Shown: in pieces, positions 45,062-54,413 of the stretch | How the letters are laid out: each line of letters starts with the position of its first letter | Numbering within the stretch: the first letter of the stretch is position 1 | Assembly (NCBI RefSeq): GCF_902705875.1 | Contig: NZ_CACSIK010000003.1 | Span: 1-64,000 of the forward strand | Length of the DNA: 64,000 nt | Direction of reading: 5' to 3' | Origin: Zhongshania aliphaticivorans | GTDB taxonomy: Bacteria; Pseudomonadota; Gammaproteobacteria; Pseudomonadales; Spongiibacteraceae | Notes under the pieces: generated by a model | Told to the model about the DNA's origin: nothing | The model's input: the letters and a program-made list of their open reading frames with translations, nothing else | Database searches by the model: none | Program-made: the position numbers and the translations under genes

Positions 45062-47876
45062 ATAAACGCACTTCCCCATCGCCATCTACGTTATCTATGC
45101 AACGGAAGCACAATTCAGGATGCTCTAATGACTGCCCAACATCCTCGCGATGGTGCCAGCAGCGAGCACACTTAGCACCATCACTTGCCGCAACACGAAT
45201 CTGCAATCCTTCAACATCGGTGACAACTGCTTCATTAGCCGTCGAAAGCGGCGCTAGACGCGCAGCCGAGGTGATCAACACAAATCGCAATTCATCACCC
45301 AGCGCCTGCAAACGAGTCATCAGAGCTTCGTCACAAAATAAGGTCACTTCTGCCGCTAAACTACCACCAACAAAACCGTCTTTCTTCGCGCCTTCTAGTA
45401 CTTTATTTACTGCTGATTTGACACTTTGCACTGTGGCCCAAAAATCGTCACCCATATCACTGTCGGCAGGCATTTTACTAAGCCCTTCATACCACTCAGC
45501 AGCAAACACGGTGCCGCTATGCTCGCCCGGCAAATGCTCCCACAGCTCATCGGCTGTAAAACTTAAAATGGGAGACACCCAGCGAGTCAAAGCTTCTGCA
45601 ATATGATAAAGCGCAGTTTGTGCAGAGCGTCGTGACAGACTATTTTCCTTGGTCGTGTACTGACGGTCTTTAATAATATCCAAGTAAAAACCACCTAGCT
45701 CAAGCACGCAGAAATTGTGAAGTTTCTGGTATACCACGTGGAACTGATACGCGTCATACGCTGCAGTAATCTCGTCTTGCAAGACCGCAGCGCGATGCAC
45801 AATCCAACGATCTAGCGCGAGCATATCTGCCGGTTCGACGGCATGTTCAGTTGGCACAAAGCCCGCCATATTGGCAAGTAAGAAGCGAGCAGTATTGCGA
45901 ATACGACGATAGGAATCAGCGGTGCGTTTAAAAATTTCATCAGATACCGTCATTTCATTACGGTAGTCTGTAGCCGCTACCCATAAACGCAGAATATCGG
46001 CCCCTAAGGTATTCATGATCTTTTGTGGCGCAACCACATTGCCCACTGACTTAGACATTTTGCGACCCTGCGCATCCACAGTAAAACCGTGGGTTAAAAC
46101 ACCCTTGTAAGGTGCAACCCCTTTGGTAGCAATGGACGTTAGCATGGACGACTGGAACCAGCCACGATGCTGATCTGAACCTTCCAAATACAAGTCAGCA
46201 GGGAATTGTAGATTATCTAACTGGGACAACACGGCGAAATGCGTTACCCCAGAATCAAACCATACATCTAGGGTATCGCTTACTTTGCTGTACTGCGCAG
46301 CTTCGTCACCCAGTAATTCCGACGCGTCTAAATCAAACCATGCCTGTATACCGCCCGCCTCAACACGCTTGGCAACTTGCTCGATCAACTCTGGAGTACG
46401 CGGGTGTAATTCAGCAGTTTCATTATGAGCAAACAGGGCAATTGGCGCACCCCATGTACGCTGACGAGATATACACCAGTCAGGTCGCTCCTGCATCATT
46501 GACTCAATACGGGCTCGCCCCCAACCAGGCGTCCAGCTCACGGTATCAACCGCAGCCATGGCAGCATCGAGCAAACCATTTTGCTTCATACTCACAAACC
46601 ACTGCGGTGTTGCTCTAAAAATAATTGGGGTTTTATGCCGCCAGCAATGAGGGTAGCTGTGTTCAAACTTTTTGCAGTGCAATAAACGGCCACGCTCAGA
46701 AAGCGCTGCAATCACATTATCATTTGCCTTAAAGACATGCTGCCGTTCAAATAACTCCGTGCCCTCTAAAAAGGTGCCGTTAGCGGCAACCGGGTTATAG
46801 ACCTCTAAGTCGTATTTTTTACCAACGATAAAGTCATCTTGACCATGCGCTGGCGCCGTGTGAACAGCCCCAGTACCTGCATCAGTCGTAACGTGATCAC
46901 CCAAAATTACCGGCACCTGACGGCTATAAAGAGGATGTTGTAATTTAAGGTATTCCAGCGCGGCGCCCTTACAGCGACCCACAATAACAAAGTCTTCTAC
47001 ACCGTAACGCGCCAATGTAGATTCATGTAACGCGTCAGCCAATAGCACTACTTGGGTGCTGCCATCTTCAGCTTTAAAACTTACCCAAACGTATTCGAGC
47101 TCGGGGTGCAAACACACCGCCATATTCGCAGGTAATGTCCACGGCGTGGTCGTCCATATCACGAGGTTTAACTCGCCATCGATATCTGCCGGCAGGCCAC
47201 CCTGAGAAATAGCCTCGGCGCGGTCAACCACAGCAAATGCAACATCGATAGCCGGCGATGTTTTATCTTGGTATTCCACTTCTGCCTCGGCCAGCGCAGA
47301 ACCGCAATCCATGCACCAGTGAACGGGCTTAAAGCCCTTGTGCATGTGACCATTTTCGACAATTTTACCCAAGGCGCGGATAATATTGGCCTCAAAGTGA
47401 AAGTCCATGGTTAAGTAGGGTTTATCCCAATCACCAAAAACACCCAGGCGCTTAAAATCTTCGCGCTGACCATTAACCTGCTTGTAGGCATATTCGCGAC
47501 ATTTTTCTCTAAAGGTGGCGGCATCCACTTTGTGGCCGGCTTTGCCGACCTTCTTTTCTACATTTAGCTCTATCGGTAAACCGTGGCAATCCCAACCAGG
47601 AACATAGGGCGCATCAAAACCACTTAAGGTTTTTGATTTAACAATCATGTCCTTAAGGATTTTATTGACCGCATGACCAATATGAATATCTCCGTTTGCA
47701 TACGGAGGGCCATCATGGAGAATAAATTTCTCACGGCCAGCACGGGCCTCGCGAATTTGCTCGTAAACACCCTCTTTATACCAGCGCTGCAGCATGCCGG
47801 GTTCACGTTGTGACAAGTTTGCTTTCATCGCAAAGCTAGTCGCGGGTAAGTTTAAGGTGTGCTTATATTCGCTCAT
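45054..47876 (-). CDS. ileS: Isoleucyl-tRNA synthetase
   Basis: This 940-residue class I synthetase charges tRNA-Ile. The HIGH motif is at 65-68 ([10 protein letters not shown]) and KMSKS at 606-610. The CP1 editing domain lies between about 200 and 390, and the C-terminal zinc finger carries [10 protein letters not shown] and CFRCIDNV. The length equals the E. coli enzyme (938 aa). It is flanked by ribF upstream (49 bases) and lspA downstream (overlap), the standard gammaproteobacterial arrangement. Confidence 0.98.
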   Translation of the reverse strand: MSEYKHTLNLPATSFAMKANLSQREPGMLQRWYKEGVYEQIREARAGREKFILHDGPPYANGDIHIGHAVNKILKDMIVKSKTLSGFDAPYVPGWDCHGLPIELNVEKKVGKAGHKVDAATFREKCREYAYKQVNGQREDFKRLGVFGDWDKPYLTMDFHFEANIIRALGKIVENGHMHKGFKPVHWCMDCGSALAEAEVEYQDKTSPAIDVAFAVVDRAEAISQGGLPADIDGELNLVIWTTTPWTLPANMAVCLHPELEYVWVSFKAEDGSTQVVLLADALHESTLARYGVEDFVIVGRCKGAALEYLKLQHPLYSRQVPVILGDHVTTDAGTGAVHTAPAHGQDDFIVGKKYDLEVYNPVAANGTFLEGTELFERQHVFKANDNVIAALSERGRLLHCKKFEHSYPHCWRHKTPIIFRATPQWFVSMKQNGLLDAAMAAVDTVSWTPGWGRARIESMMQERPDWCISRQRTWGAPIALFAHNETAELHPRTPELIEQVAKRVEAGGIQAWFDLDASELLGDEAAQYSKVSDTLDVWFDSGVTHFAVLSQLDNLQFPADLYLEGSDQHRGWFQSSMLTSIATKGVAPYKGVLTHGFTVDAQGRKMSKSVGNVVAPQKIMNTLGADILRLWVAATDYRNEMTVSDEIFKRTADSYRRIRNTARFLLANMAGFVPTEHAVEPADMLALDRWIVHRAAVLQDEITAAYDAYQFHVVYQKLHNFCVLELGGFYLDIIKDRQYTTKENSLSRRSAQTALYHIAEALTRWVSPILSFTADELWEHLPGEHSGTVFAAEWYEGLSKMPADSDMGDDFWATVQSVKSAVNKVLEGAKKDGFVGGSLAAEVTLFCDEALMTRLQALGDELRFVLITSAARLAPLSTANEAVVTDVEGLQIRVAASDGAKCARCWHHREDVGQSLEHPELCFRCIDNVDGDGEVRLYA

Positions 47877-47925
47877 ATTGGTGTTCTGTTATTCCAAAAT
47901 CAGATTTATGAATTAAAAGCTCAAG

Positions 47926-48855
47926 CTATAAATCAAAATAGCGCCGTGCCTGCTCAACATCTCGTGTAATTTGTGCTTTCAGGGCGTCTAAGCCGTCAAA
48001 CTTATGTTCATTCCGCAATTTTTTGCGGAATACGACCTTAATTTTTCGGCCGTAAATATCCTGCTTAAAGTCCAGTAAATGAACCTCTAAAATTGCCTTA
48101 GATAAATCACCTACCGTTGGTCTAACACCGACATTTGCAACACCTGGCCGCATAACATTATCAGCGCCGTAAACTTCAACAGCGAATACCCCAGACAGGG
48201 GTGAACGCAAACGATGTAACTCCACATTTGCGGTTGGCGTGCCAATAGTACGACCTAATTGCTGCCCAACAATGACTCGGCCAGAAATACTATATGGCCG
48301 CCCTAGCAAACGTTCGGCAAGGGCAAAGTCCGCCTCACCCAACACTTCACGTATCCGTGTGCTACTAACACGCTCTTGGGTTACTTCCAGTGTTGCGGTA
48401 TCAACCACCTCAAAACCCGCCACTTGCCCAACCTTGCGGAGCAAATCAAAGTCACCACTACGGTTGCGACCAAAACGTAAATCGTCACCAACCACAATGT
48501 ATTTCGCCCCCAAGCCTTCAACAAACAGCTTGTGAATAAAATCATTTGCCGTCATTTCACGAAACGCCGGCGTAAACTGAATGCGCATGACACGGTCTAT
48601 TCCCAAATCACGCAGCGCAATAAATTTTTCCCGGAAGCTCATTAACCGCGCAGGCGCTTCATCAGGCGAAAAAAACTCCCGTGGCAAAGGCTCAAAAATC
48701 ACCACCGTCGATGGCAGCCCCATTTCTCGGCCCTTGGCAATTAATTGGCGCAATACCGCCTGATGCCCCAAATGAACACCATCAAACGCCCCAATCGTAG
48801 CCACACAGCCACTATGGCGGGAACGGAAATGTTGAAAACCGCGGATTAACTCCAT
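47926..48855 (-). CDS. ribF: RibF, bifunctional riboflavin kinase / FAD synthetase
   Basis: This 309-residue enzyme converts riboflavin to FMN and FMN to FAD. The N-terminal nucleotidyltransferase (residues 10-180) shows GAFDGVHLGHQAVL and the SSTRIREVLGEAD segment. The C-terminal kinase (about 185-305) shows GRVIVGQQLGRTIGTPTANV. The start at 48855 (MELIRGFQ...) matches the family. The frame continues eight codons further upstream without similarity. It is the first gene of the operon through ispH, with a TATAAT at 48888-48893 just upstream. Confidence 0.96.
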   Translation of the reverse strand: MELIRGFQHFRSRHSGCVATIGAFDGVHLGHQAVLRQLIAKGREMGLPSTVVIFEPLPREFFSPDEAPARLMSFREKFIALRDLGIDRVMRIQFTPAFREMTANDFIHKLFVEGLGAKYIVVGDDLRFGRNRSGDFDLLRKVGQVAGFEVVDTATLEVTQERVSSTRIREVLGEADFALAERLLGRPYSISGRVIVGQQLGRTIGTPTANVELHRLRSPLSGVFAVEVYGADNVMRPGVANVGVRPTVGDLSKAILEVHLLDFKQDIYGRKIKVVFRKKLRNEHKFDGLDALKAQITRDVEQARRYFDL

Positions 48856-48887
48856 TGTAATCGTCTTTTTGCCCAGCAAAGCGAGAG

Positions 48888-48916
48888 ATTATAGCTCAGC
48901 GGTGGCCCGACTAAAA
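48888..48916 (-). promoter_or_regulatory. Probable promoter of the ribF-ileS-lspA-fkpB-ispH operon
   Basis: On the minus strand a perfect -10 TATAAT (48888-48893) lies about 26 bases before the expected transcript start-to-ATG distance for ribF. The -35 at 17-base spacing is weak (TTTTAG, 48911-48916). Confidence 0.5.
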
Positions 48917-48987
48917 CGATAGTCTGCGTGACTCTTACCACTAAGAACCGGTCATGGTTAGGAGATGCAATAAAACAACTTCTTATA

Positions 48988-50583
48988 CTAAGACGCCGCC
49001 GAGCCCTTTATGTGTCGCAAGCGCAGGCCACACATAAACATCACCAATACATAGGAGCCACCGCCTAGGCCGCATAGGGCGAGCAAATGCAGGGCACGCG
49101 ACCATACATCCCATGCCTGCCAGCCGTTAAACCACTGCAAGCCAAGTGTTAAACATCCTGCCATTGCCGCTACGCCAAGTAATAATTGCAGGTTATAACG
49201 CCACCAGCCTGCCAAAGGAGTGAACCCTACGTCGCGACGCAAACCTCGATACAGCAGTCCGGCGTTGAGCCATGCCGATCCCGCTGTTGCCAGCGCCAAA
49301 CCGGCATGACCAACCTGCCAGTAATGGTGTAGTGGAACAACCAACGCAATATTCATCACCATATTAGCCACCATGGCAATAATGCCGATGCGCACCGGCG
49401 TTTTGGTGTCTTGACGAGCATAAAACCCTGGTGCCAACACTTTGATTAACATGAACGGGATGAGCCCCAAAGTGTAAGCACGCAAACTCAGCGCAGCCAT
49501 TTCCACGTCGCGCATTTGTAATTCCCCATATTGAAATAGGGTAATTAAAATAGGTTCGGCCAACAGCATTAAGGCGACAGCCGCCGGCAACGCCATTAAC
49601 AATACCGTGCGCAAGCCCCAATCAAGGGTGGATACAAAAGCATTTTCATTGCCTCCCGCACGCTGGCGAGACAAATTCGGCAATACGACAGTGGCGATGG
49701 CGATAGCAAAAACGCCCAGTGGCAATTCCACCAAACGGTCTGAGTAATAGAGCCACGAAATACTTCCGGTGGGTAGAAACGAAGCCAATATGGTGTCGAG
49801 CAATAAATTGATTTGGCTGACAGAAACCCCAAACAAGGCAGGAATCATCAGCGTAACAATTTTTTGCACGCCTTCGTTATACCAATCCCATCGTGGTCGT
49901 GGCAGCATCTGAATCTGCTGCAAGAAAGGCAATTGAAAGACAAGCTGCACACAACCCGCCATTAAAACGCCCCAGGCCAAGGCCATTGCCGGCTCAGCAA
50001 AATACGATGACAGGTAAAGAGCAGAGCTAATCAAACAAATATTTAATAAAACCGGGGTAAACGCAGGCACCGCAAAACGGCCAAAGGTGTTTAAGATGCC
50101 ACCGGCAAAGCCGGTCATGGAAATTAAAAATAAATACGGAAATGTTATCCGAATCATGTCGGTGGTGAGCTGAAATTTAGCGGGGTCGTCACGAAAGCCA
50201 GGAGCAAATAAAGTCGCCACGACTGGTGCGGCTACAACCGCCACAGAGGTCACCAGCAGCAAGACGCCACCCAAAGCGCCGGCGGTTCGGTCAACAAGTA
50301 ACTTAACCGATTCCCGGCTCCCATTTTCTTTGTATTCCGATAAAACTGGGACAAAGGCTTGAGAAAAAGCACCCTCGGCAAACAGTCTTCGCAAAAAATT
50401 AGGGATCTTAAAGGCCACAAAAAAACTGTCAGCGTTGCTGCTTGCCCCCAAGAATATGGCAATTACTACGTCGCGAATCAATCCTAAAACCCGCGACAGA
50501 AGCGTCATTACACTGACGATAAGACTAGAGCGTAATAGCCCTCTTGATTTTACCGGCTTAACCGCAGGTGCCGGCTCGCTCAT
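48988..50583 (-). CDS. murJ: MurJ, lipid II flippase
   Basis: This 531-residue MOP-superfamily protein has about 14 hydrophobic helices and flips lipid II across the inner membrane for peptidoglycan synthesis. The N-terminal signature is MTLLSRVLGLIRDVVIA, followed by DSFFVAFKIPNFLRRLFAEGAFSQAFVPVL with the functional arginines of the cavity. The start ATG at 50583 overlaps the nudF TGA as ATGA. The longer frame (to 50628) would start within nudF and is unlikely. In many relatives murJ sits next to ribF, as here, although with its own upstream partner genes. Confidence 0.96.
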   Translation of the reverse strand: MSEPAPAVKPVKSRGLLRSSLIVSVMTLLSRVLGLIRDVVIAIFLGASSNADSFFVAFKIPNFLRRLFAEGAFSQAFVPVLSEYKENGSRESVKLLVDRTAGALGGVLLLVTSVAVVAAPVVATLFAPGFRDDPAKFQLTTDMIRITFPYLFLISMTGFAGGILNTFGRFAVPAFTPVLLNICLISSALYLSSYFAEPAMALAWGVLMAGCVQLVFQLPFLQQIQMLPRPRWDWYNEGVQKIVTLMIPALFGVSVSQINLLLDTILASFLPTGSISWLYYSDRLVELPLGVFAIAIATVVLPNLSRQRAGGNENAFVSTLDWGLRTVLLMALPAAVALMLLAEPILITLFQYGELQMRDVEMAALSLRAYTLGLIPFMLIKVLAPGFYARQDTKTPVRIGIIAMVANMVMNIALVVPLHHYWQVGHAGLALATAGSAWLNAGLLYRGLRRDVGFTPLAGWWRYNLQLLLGVAAMAGCLTLGLQWFNGWQAWDVWSRALHLLALCGLGGGSYVLVMFMCGLRLRHIKGSAAS

Positions 50584-51191
50584 GCCAGCCACCGCCGACG
50601 CAGCTCTTCGCGGTGCTGGAGAAGCCACTGCATGGCAATCAAGCTGTGTGCGTTATTAATTTGTCCCGCATCGAGCATGGTCATGGCGTCATCAAAACTA
50701 ATCACTTGGGCGTGAATATCTTCACCTTCATTAGCCAGACCAAAATATCCCCCCGCTTCATTTAGGTCTGCACAACCACAAAACAAGTAAAAATATTCAT
50801 CACTGCCGCCCGGTGATGAGTAATATTCAGCGATGCTTTCCATTTTACCAATAGTTAGGCCGGCTTCTTCTTTTGCTTCTCGTCGCGCCACGTCTGCAGG
50901 GCTTTCATCGGTGTCGATAATGCCGGCAACCAATTCCAACAACCACGGGCTTTTAGCGCGACTAAGCGCGCCCACTCGGAACTGTTCTACTTTGAGAATA
51001 GTGTCATTAACCGGATCGTAGGGAAGCAAGCCCACAGCGGGACCACGCACAAAGAGTTCACGGCTGAGCCAGTTCCCCCAGCCGCCACCAAATAAACGAT
51101 GACGCAGGCGCAGTTCGCGCACCTGAAAAAAACCGCGCCATGCCGCGCGGTCTTCGTCAATTTCTACATCTTTACGTTCAAAATTTGCCAT
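50580..51191 (-). CDS. nudF: ADP-ribose pyrophosphatase (Nudix hydrolase)
   Basis: This 203-residue Nudix enzyme hydrolyses ADP-ribose to AMP and ribose 5-phosphate. The full Nudix box is present: G90-x5-E96-x7-R104-E105-x2-E108-E109-x-G111. The upstream VEQFRVGAL and the downstream YYSSPGGSDEYFYLF segments are ADPRase-specific; the latter contains the proline about 15 residues after the box that marks this subfamily. It is coupled to murJ by an ATGA overlap and lies 32 bases after pyrB. Confidence 0.93.
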   Translation of the reverse strand: MANFERKDVEIDEDRAAWRGFFQVRELRLRHRLFGGGWGNWLSRELFVRGPAVGLLPYDPVNDTILKVEQFRVGALSRAKSPWLLELVAGIIDTDESPADVARREAKEEAGLTIGKMESIAEYYSSPGGSDEYFYLFCGCADLNEAGGYFGLANEGEDIHAQVISFDDAMTMLDAGQINNAHSLIAMQWLLQHREELRRRWLA

Positions 51192-51223
51192 TCACTAATC
51201 CACCACATTGAGAGGCAAAATAA

Positions 51224-52246
51224 TCAAAATCGTCTTTCGGTATACCAGTTCACGTCACGAGAAACCTTGTCGACTTGATCAGCCACGCCCAGCGTTAAAG
51301 CAAACAGCGCCATACGCACCAAGACACCGTTATCAGCCTGACGAAATATTGCTAAATTGGGATTATCATTCAGATCATTATCCAATTCATTTGCCTCGGT
51401 GCGAGAGTCCCGCGGCAAAGGATGCATAATGACCGTATTGGGCTCGCAGTATCGCGTATAGATAGATTGGTTTAGACGATAGCGGCCTCGGTATAAATCT
51501 GCCTCAGCAGGATTGGCAAAGCGCTCTTCTTGTATCCGCGTGGAATAGGCGATATCTACTTTAGAAATACTGCCCTCCATGACATCAGATTCCAATACCG
51601 TATGACCTGCTTGGCGTAACTGCTCGACAATGGCTTCTGGCATTTTTAACTCGGTCGGTGAGATCAGTACAACCGTCACCTTATTGTACAAACACAAGAG
51701 TTTGCATAAAGAATGCACGGTGCGACCGTATTTTAAATCGCCAATCATCGCAATGCGTAGTCCATCTAAATCGCTACGGCCTTGATGCTGTAACTCTTTA
51801 CGAATGGTATATAAATCTAAAAGCGCTTGGCTTGGGTGTTCATTGGCGCCGTCGCCACCGTTCATCACGGGCACTCGGCTCGCTGCTGCAAATTCTGCGA
51901 CTGAACCCGACACCGGATGCCGCATTACAATCACATCACTATACCCACTTAACACCCGTGCGGTGTCATACAGTGACTCACCCTTGGCAATGGCCGAGGT
52001 TTCAAACCCTGTAGTTTCGCGAACATCACCGCCCAGTAAATTAAATGCGCAGCCAAAGCTAACCCGTGTTCGGGTGGAGGGCTCAAAAAACATATTACCG
52101 AGGATCGCGCCATCGAGTACTTTTGTTACTCGCTGCCGATGCGCATAGGGCACCATGCGATCAGCTACTTCAAACACTCGCTCAATATCATCACGGCCAA
52201 ATTGGCCTATAGAGAGAATATGACTACCGGAAAACTTCACTACCAC
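51224..52246 (-). CDS. pyrB: Aspartate carbamoyltransferase, catalytic chain
   Basis: This 340-residue enzyme joins carbamoyl phosphate and aspartate in pyrimidine synthesis. The carbamoyl-phosphate motif S57-T-R-T-R61 is followed by KGESLYDTARVLSGYSDVIVMRHP and NGGDGANEHPSQALLDL. The aspartate-domain motif GDLKYGRTVHSL is present. HPLPRD near residue 277 completes the active site. Neither a regulatory chain (pyrI) nor an inactive dihydroorotase partner (pyrC') is adjacent, unlike in enterobacteria and pseudomonads respectively. It begins 12 bases after the ABC exporter stop, so it is probably in the same transcript. Confidence 0.95.
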   Translation of the reverse strand: MVVKFSGSHILSIGQFGRDDIERVFEVADRMVPYAHRQRVTKVLDGAILGNMFFEPSTRTRVSFGCAFNLLGGDVRETTGFETSAIAKGESLYDTARVLSGYSDVIVMRHPVSGSVAEFAAASRVPVMNGGDGANEHPSQALLDLYTIRKELQHQGRSDLDGLRIAMIGDLKYGRTVHSLCKLLCLYNKVTVVLISPTELKMPEAIVEQLRQAGHTVLESDVMEGSISKVDIAYSTRIQEERFANPAEADLYRGRYRLNQSIYTRYCEPNTVIMHPLPRDSRTEANELDNDLNDNPNLAIFRQADNGVLVRMALFALTLGVADQVDKVSRDVNWYTERRF

Positions 52247-52258
52247 CTCTCCAAATAA

Positions 52259-54064
52259 TTATGCCGTTGCCGGTATATCTAACGTATTTGCGCCTTCATC
52301 AAATTGCAGGCTTGCCCAGCGCGCATATAGCGGAGAGCTCTTTAACAATTCTGCATGACTACCCGTTGCCACCAACTTGCCGTGCTCCAAGACCACGATA
52401 ACATCTACATCAACAACCGTTGCCAAGCGGTGGGCAATCACGATGGTAGTGCGGCCGTGCATTAACAATTCCAAGGCTTGCTGAACCTGAAACTCACTTT
52501 CGGCGTCAAGGGCACTGGTCGCCTCGTCCAGCAGCAACAAAGTCGGGTCGGCTAAAATAGCTCGGGCAATCGCGATACGCTGACGCTGACCGCCAGATAA
52601 ACGAATTCCCCCTTCGCCAACGAAACTGCCGTAGCCGTCAGACAGACGTTCAATAAACTCATGGGCATAGGCCGAGCGCGCCGCCGCTTCAATTTCTGCC
52701 ATGCTCGCTGAAGGTTTGCCGTAACGAATATTGTCTGCCACCGTGCCGGTAAACAACACCGGCTGCTGTGGAACTAACGCAATCTGACTGCGAAGTGTTT
52801 CAAGACTAAGATCACGTATATCGATGCCGTCAAAGCGAATAACGCCCGCCTGCACATCGTAAAAGCGCAAGATCAAATCCACCAGTGTGGACTTACCCGC
52901 GCCGGAGCTGCCGACTAATGCAACACTGCTGCCAGAAGCAATCTGCAAATTTAATTTATCAATCGCAAGTTGTTCAGGTCGCGACGGATAGCTAAAGCAA
53001 ACATTATCAAACTGCAAACTACCCTGCGGAGACGCCGGCAACGGTAGGGGAGCTTCCGGCGTAGGCACTAAGTTGTCTGCAGCAAGCAATTCTAATAAGC
53101 GCTCGGTTGCACCGGCTGCACGCTGAAGGTCACCATAGACCTCTGAAATTGCCCCCACAGATGCAGCCACCATCACCGCATAAAAAATAAAGGCGGTAAG
53201 CTCACCGCCACTAATCTTACCAGCCAGCACATCCATACCACCGACCCAGAGCATGGCCGTTACGGCTCCCAACACCAGAGTAATGACAATAGTAGACAGC
53301 CAAGCGCGTTGGTTTATTCGGCCAACAGCAATATCAAAGGCCGATTCGACATGGCCGTCAAAGGACGCTTTATCCAGCTTCTGATGATTAAACGCCTGCA
53401 CCATTTTGATGTTTTTAACCGCCTCGCCCACAAAACTACCGACACCTGCAATGCGGTCTTGGCTAGTGCGCGACAGTGAACGTACCCGACGACCAAAAAC
53501 AATAATGGGCACCACAACCAGTGGAACACTCAACATCACTAATCCCGTCAGCTTAGGGTTGGTGATAAAGAGCAAAATAAGTCCACCAACAAACATTAGG
53601 AAGTTGCGCAGTGCGATTGAAACTGACGAGCCAATTACCGTTTGCAGCAAGGTGGTGTCGGTAGTGATACGGGATTGAATTTCACCGCTTAAGTTAGTTT
53701 CAAAATATCCGGGGTGAAGATGAACAACATGGGCAAATACGGCTTTACGTAAATCTGCGCTCACACGCTCCCCTATCCACGACACCAAGTAAAAGCGCGC
53801 AAATGTGCCGGCTGCCAACAGGAGAATCATTACCATGAATAGGAGTAAGGCCTGATTTAAGGCTTCTACCGATGCATTATTGGAAAATCCCTGATCAACC
53901 AACATCCGCAAACCTTGGCCAATCGAAAGGGTAATGCCCGCAGTACAGATTAGAGCGATACTGGAACCGATCATTTGCCAGCGGTAAGGACGTAAAAACG
54001 TCATCATCGCCTTTAACACACCGACATTGGTGCTTTTTTCGCGCTCTGAACTCGTGTCTGTCAT
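52259..54064 (-). CDS. MsbA-like ABC exporter half-transporter
   Basis: This 601-residue fused permease-ATPase has six transmembrane helices (about residues 25-310) and a nucleotide-binding domain. The domain shows Walker A GSSGAGKST (about 385), the Q-loop VPQQPVLFTG, the signature RLSGGQRQRI (about 490), Walker B LLLLDEATSALD and the H-loop IAHRLATV. It belongs to the MsbA-related group found in alpha- and gammaproteobacteria, distinct from the essential lipid A flippase. The substrate (lipid, drug or peptide) cannot be told. The gene is immediately upstream of pyrB. Confidence 0.92.
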   Translation of the reverse strand: MTDTSSEREKSTNVGVLKAMMTFLRPYRWQMIGSSIALICTAGITLSIGQGLRMLVDQGFSNNASVEALNQALLLFMVMILLLAAGTFARFYLVSWIGERVSADLRKAVFAHVVHLHPGYFETNLSGEIQSRITTDTTLLQTVIGSSVSIALRNFLMFVGGLILLFITNPKLTGLVMLSVPLVVVPIIVFGRRVRSLSRTSQDRIAGVGSFVGEAVKNIKMVQAFNHQKLDKASFDGHVESAFDIAVGRINQRAWLSTIVITLVLGAVTAMLWVGGMDVLAGKISGGELTAFIFYAVMVAASVGAISEVYGDLQRAAGATERLLELLAADNLVPTPEAPLPLPASPQGSLQFDNVCFSYPSRPEQLAIDKLNLQIASGSSVALVGSSGAGKSTLVDLILRFYDVQAGVIRFDGIDIRDLSLETLRSQIALVPQQPVLFTGTVADNIRYGKPSASMAEIEAAARSAYAHEFIERLSDGYGSFVGEGGIRLSGGQRQRIAIARAILADPTLLLLDEATSALDAESEFQVQQALELLMHGRTTIVIAHRLATVVDVDVIVVLEHGKLVATGSHAELLKSSPLYARWASLQFDEGANTLDIPATA

Positions 54065-54161
54065 AAATCTCCCCTGCTTAGCAGCGTATTATCGCCTTTA
54101 TCGCCACTGCGGGAAAGCGACGTTTCACCGCATTTTCGGGTGGTAGCGCACAGTAATAGGA

Positions 54162-54413
54162 TTACTCGATTAATGACTCTTTTTCAGGACGGCGCATTTT
54201 TTTTATCGCCGCCTCGCGCTGAGATGCGATCGACCGGTTTGCTACTGGCTCGCGATAGACAATTGCTTGAGGTGGGTCGCCACGAAAAAAACGTGCGCCA
54301 CGCCCACCCTCGCCACCATGTTCCCTGAACCGGCGCTCAGGATCAGTGGAAATACCGGTATACAATTTACCACTGCGGCTGCGCACCATGTATACCCACC
54401 ACGCCGAACTCAC
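54162..54413 (-). CDS. GIY-YIG nuclease-superfamily protein (YhbQ/UPF0213 type)
   Basis: This 83-residue protein is a minimal GIY-YIG domain: WWVYMVRSRSGKLYTGIS contains the first two motif strands (VYM...YTG). The conserved arginine follows in DPERRFREH, and a glutamate/lysine-rich C-terminus (REAAIKKMRRPEKESLI) ends it. Members are single-domain putative endonucleases with poorly defined roles in DNA repair. Its ATG overlaps the sbcB stop as ATGA, so it is co-expressed with exonuclease I, which suits a DNA-processing role. Confidence 0.88.
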   Translation of the reverse strand: MSSAWWVYMVRSRSGKLYTGISTDPERRFREHGGEGGRGARFFRGDPPQAIVYREPVANRSIASQREAAIKKMRRPEKESLIE

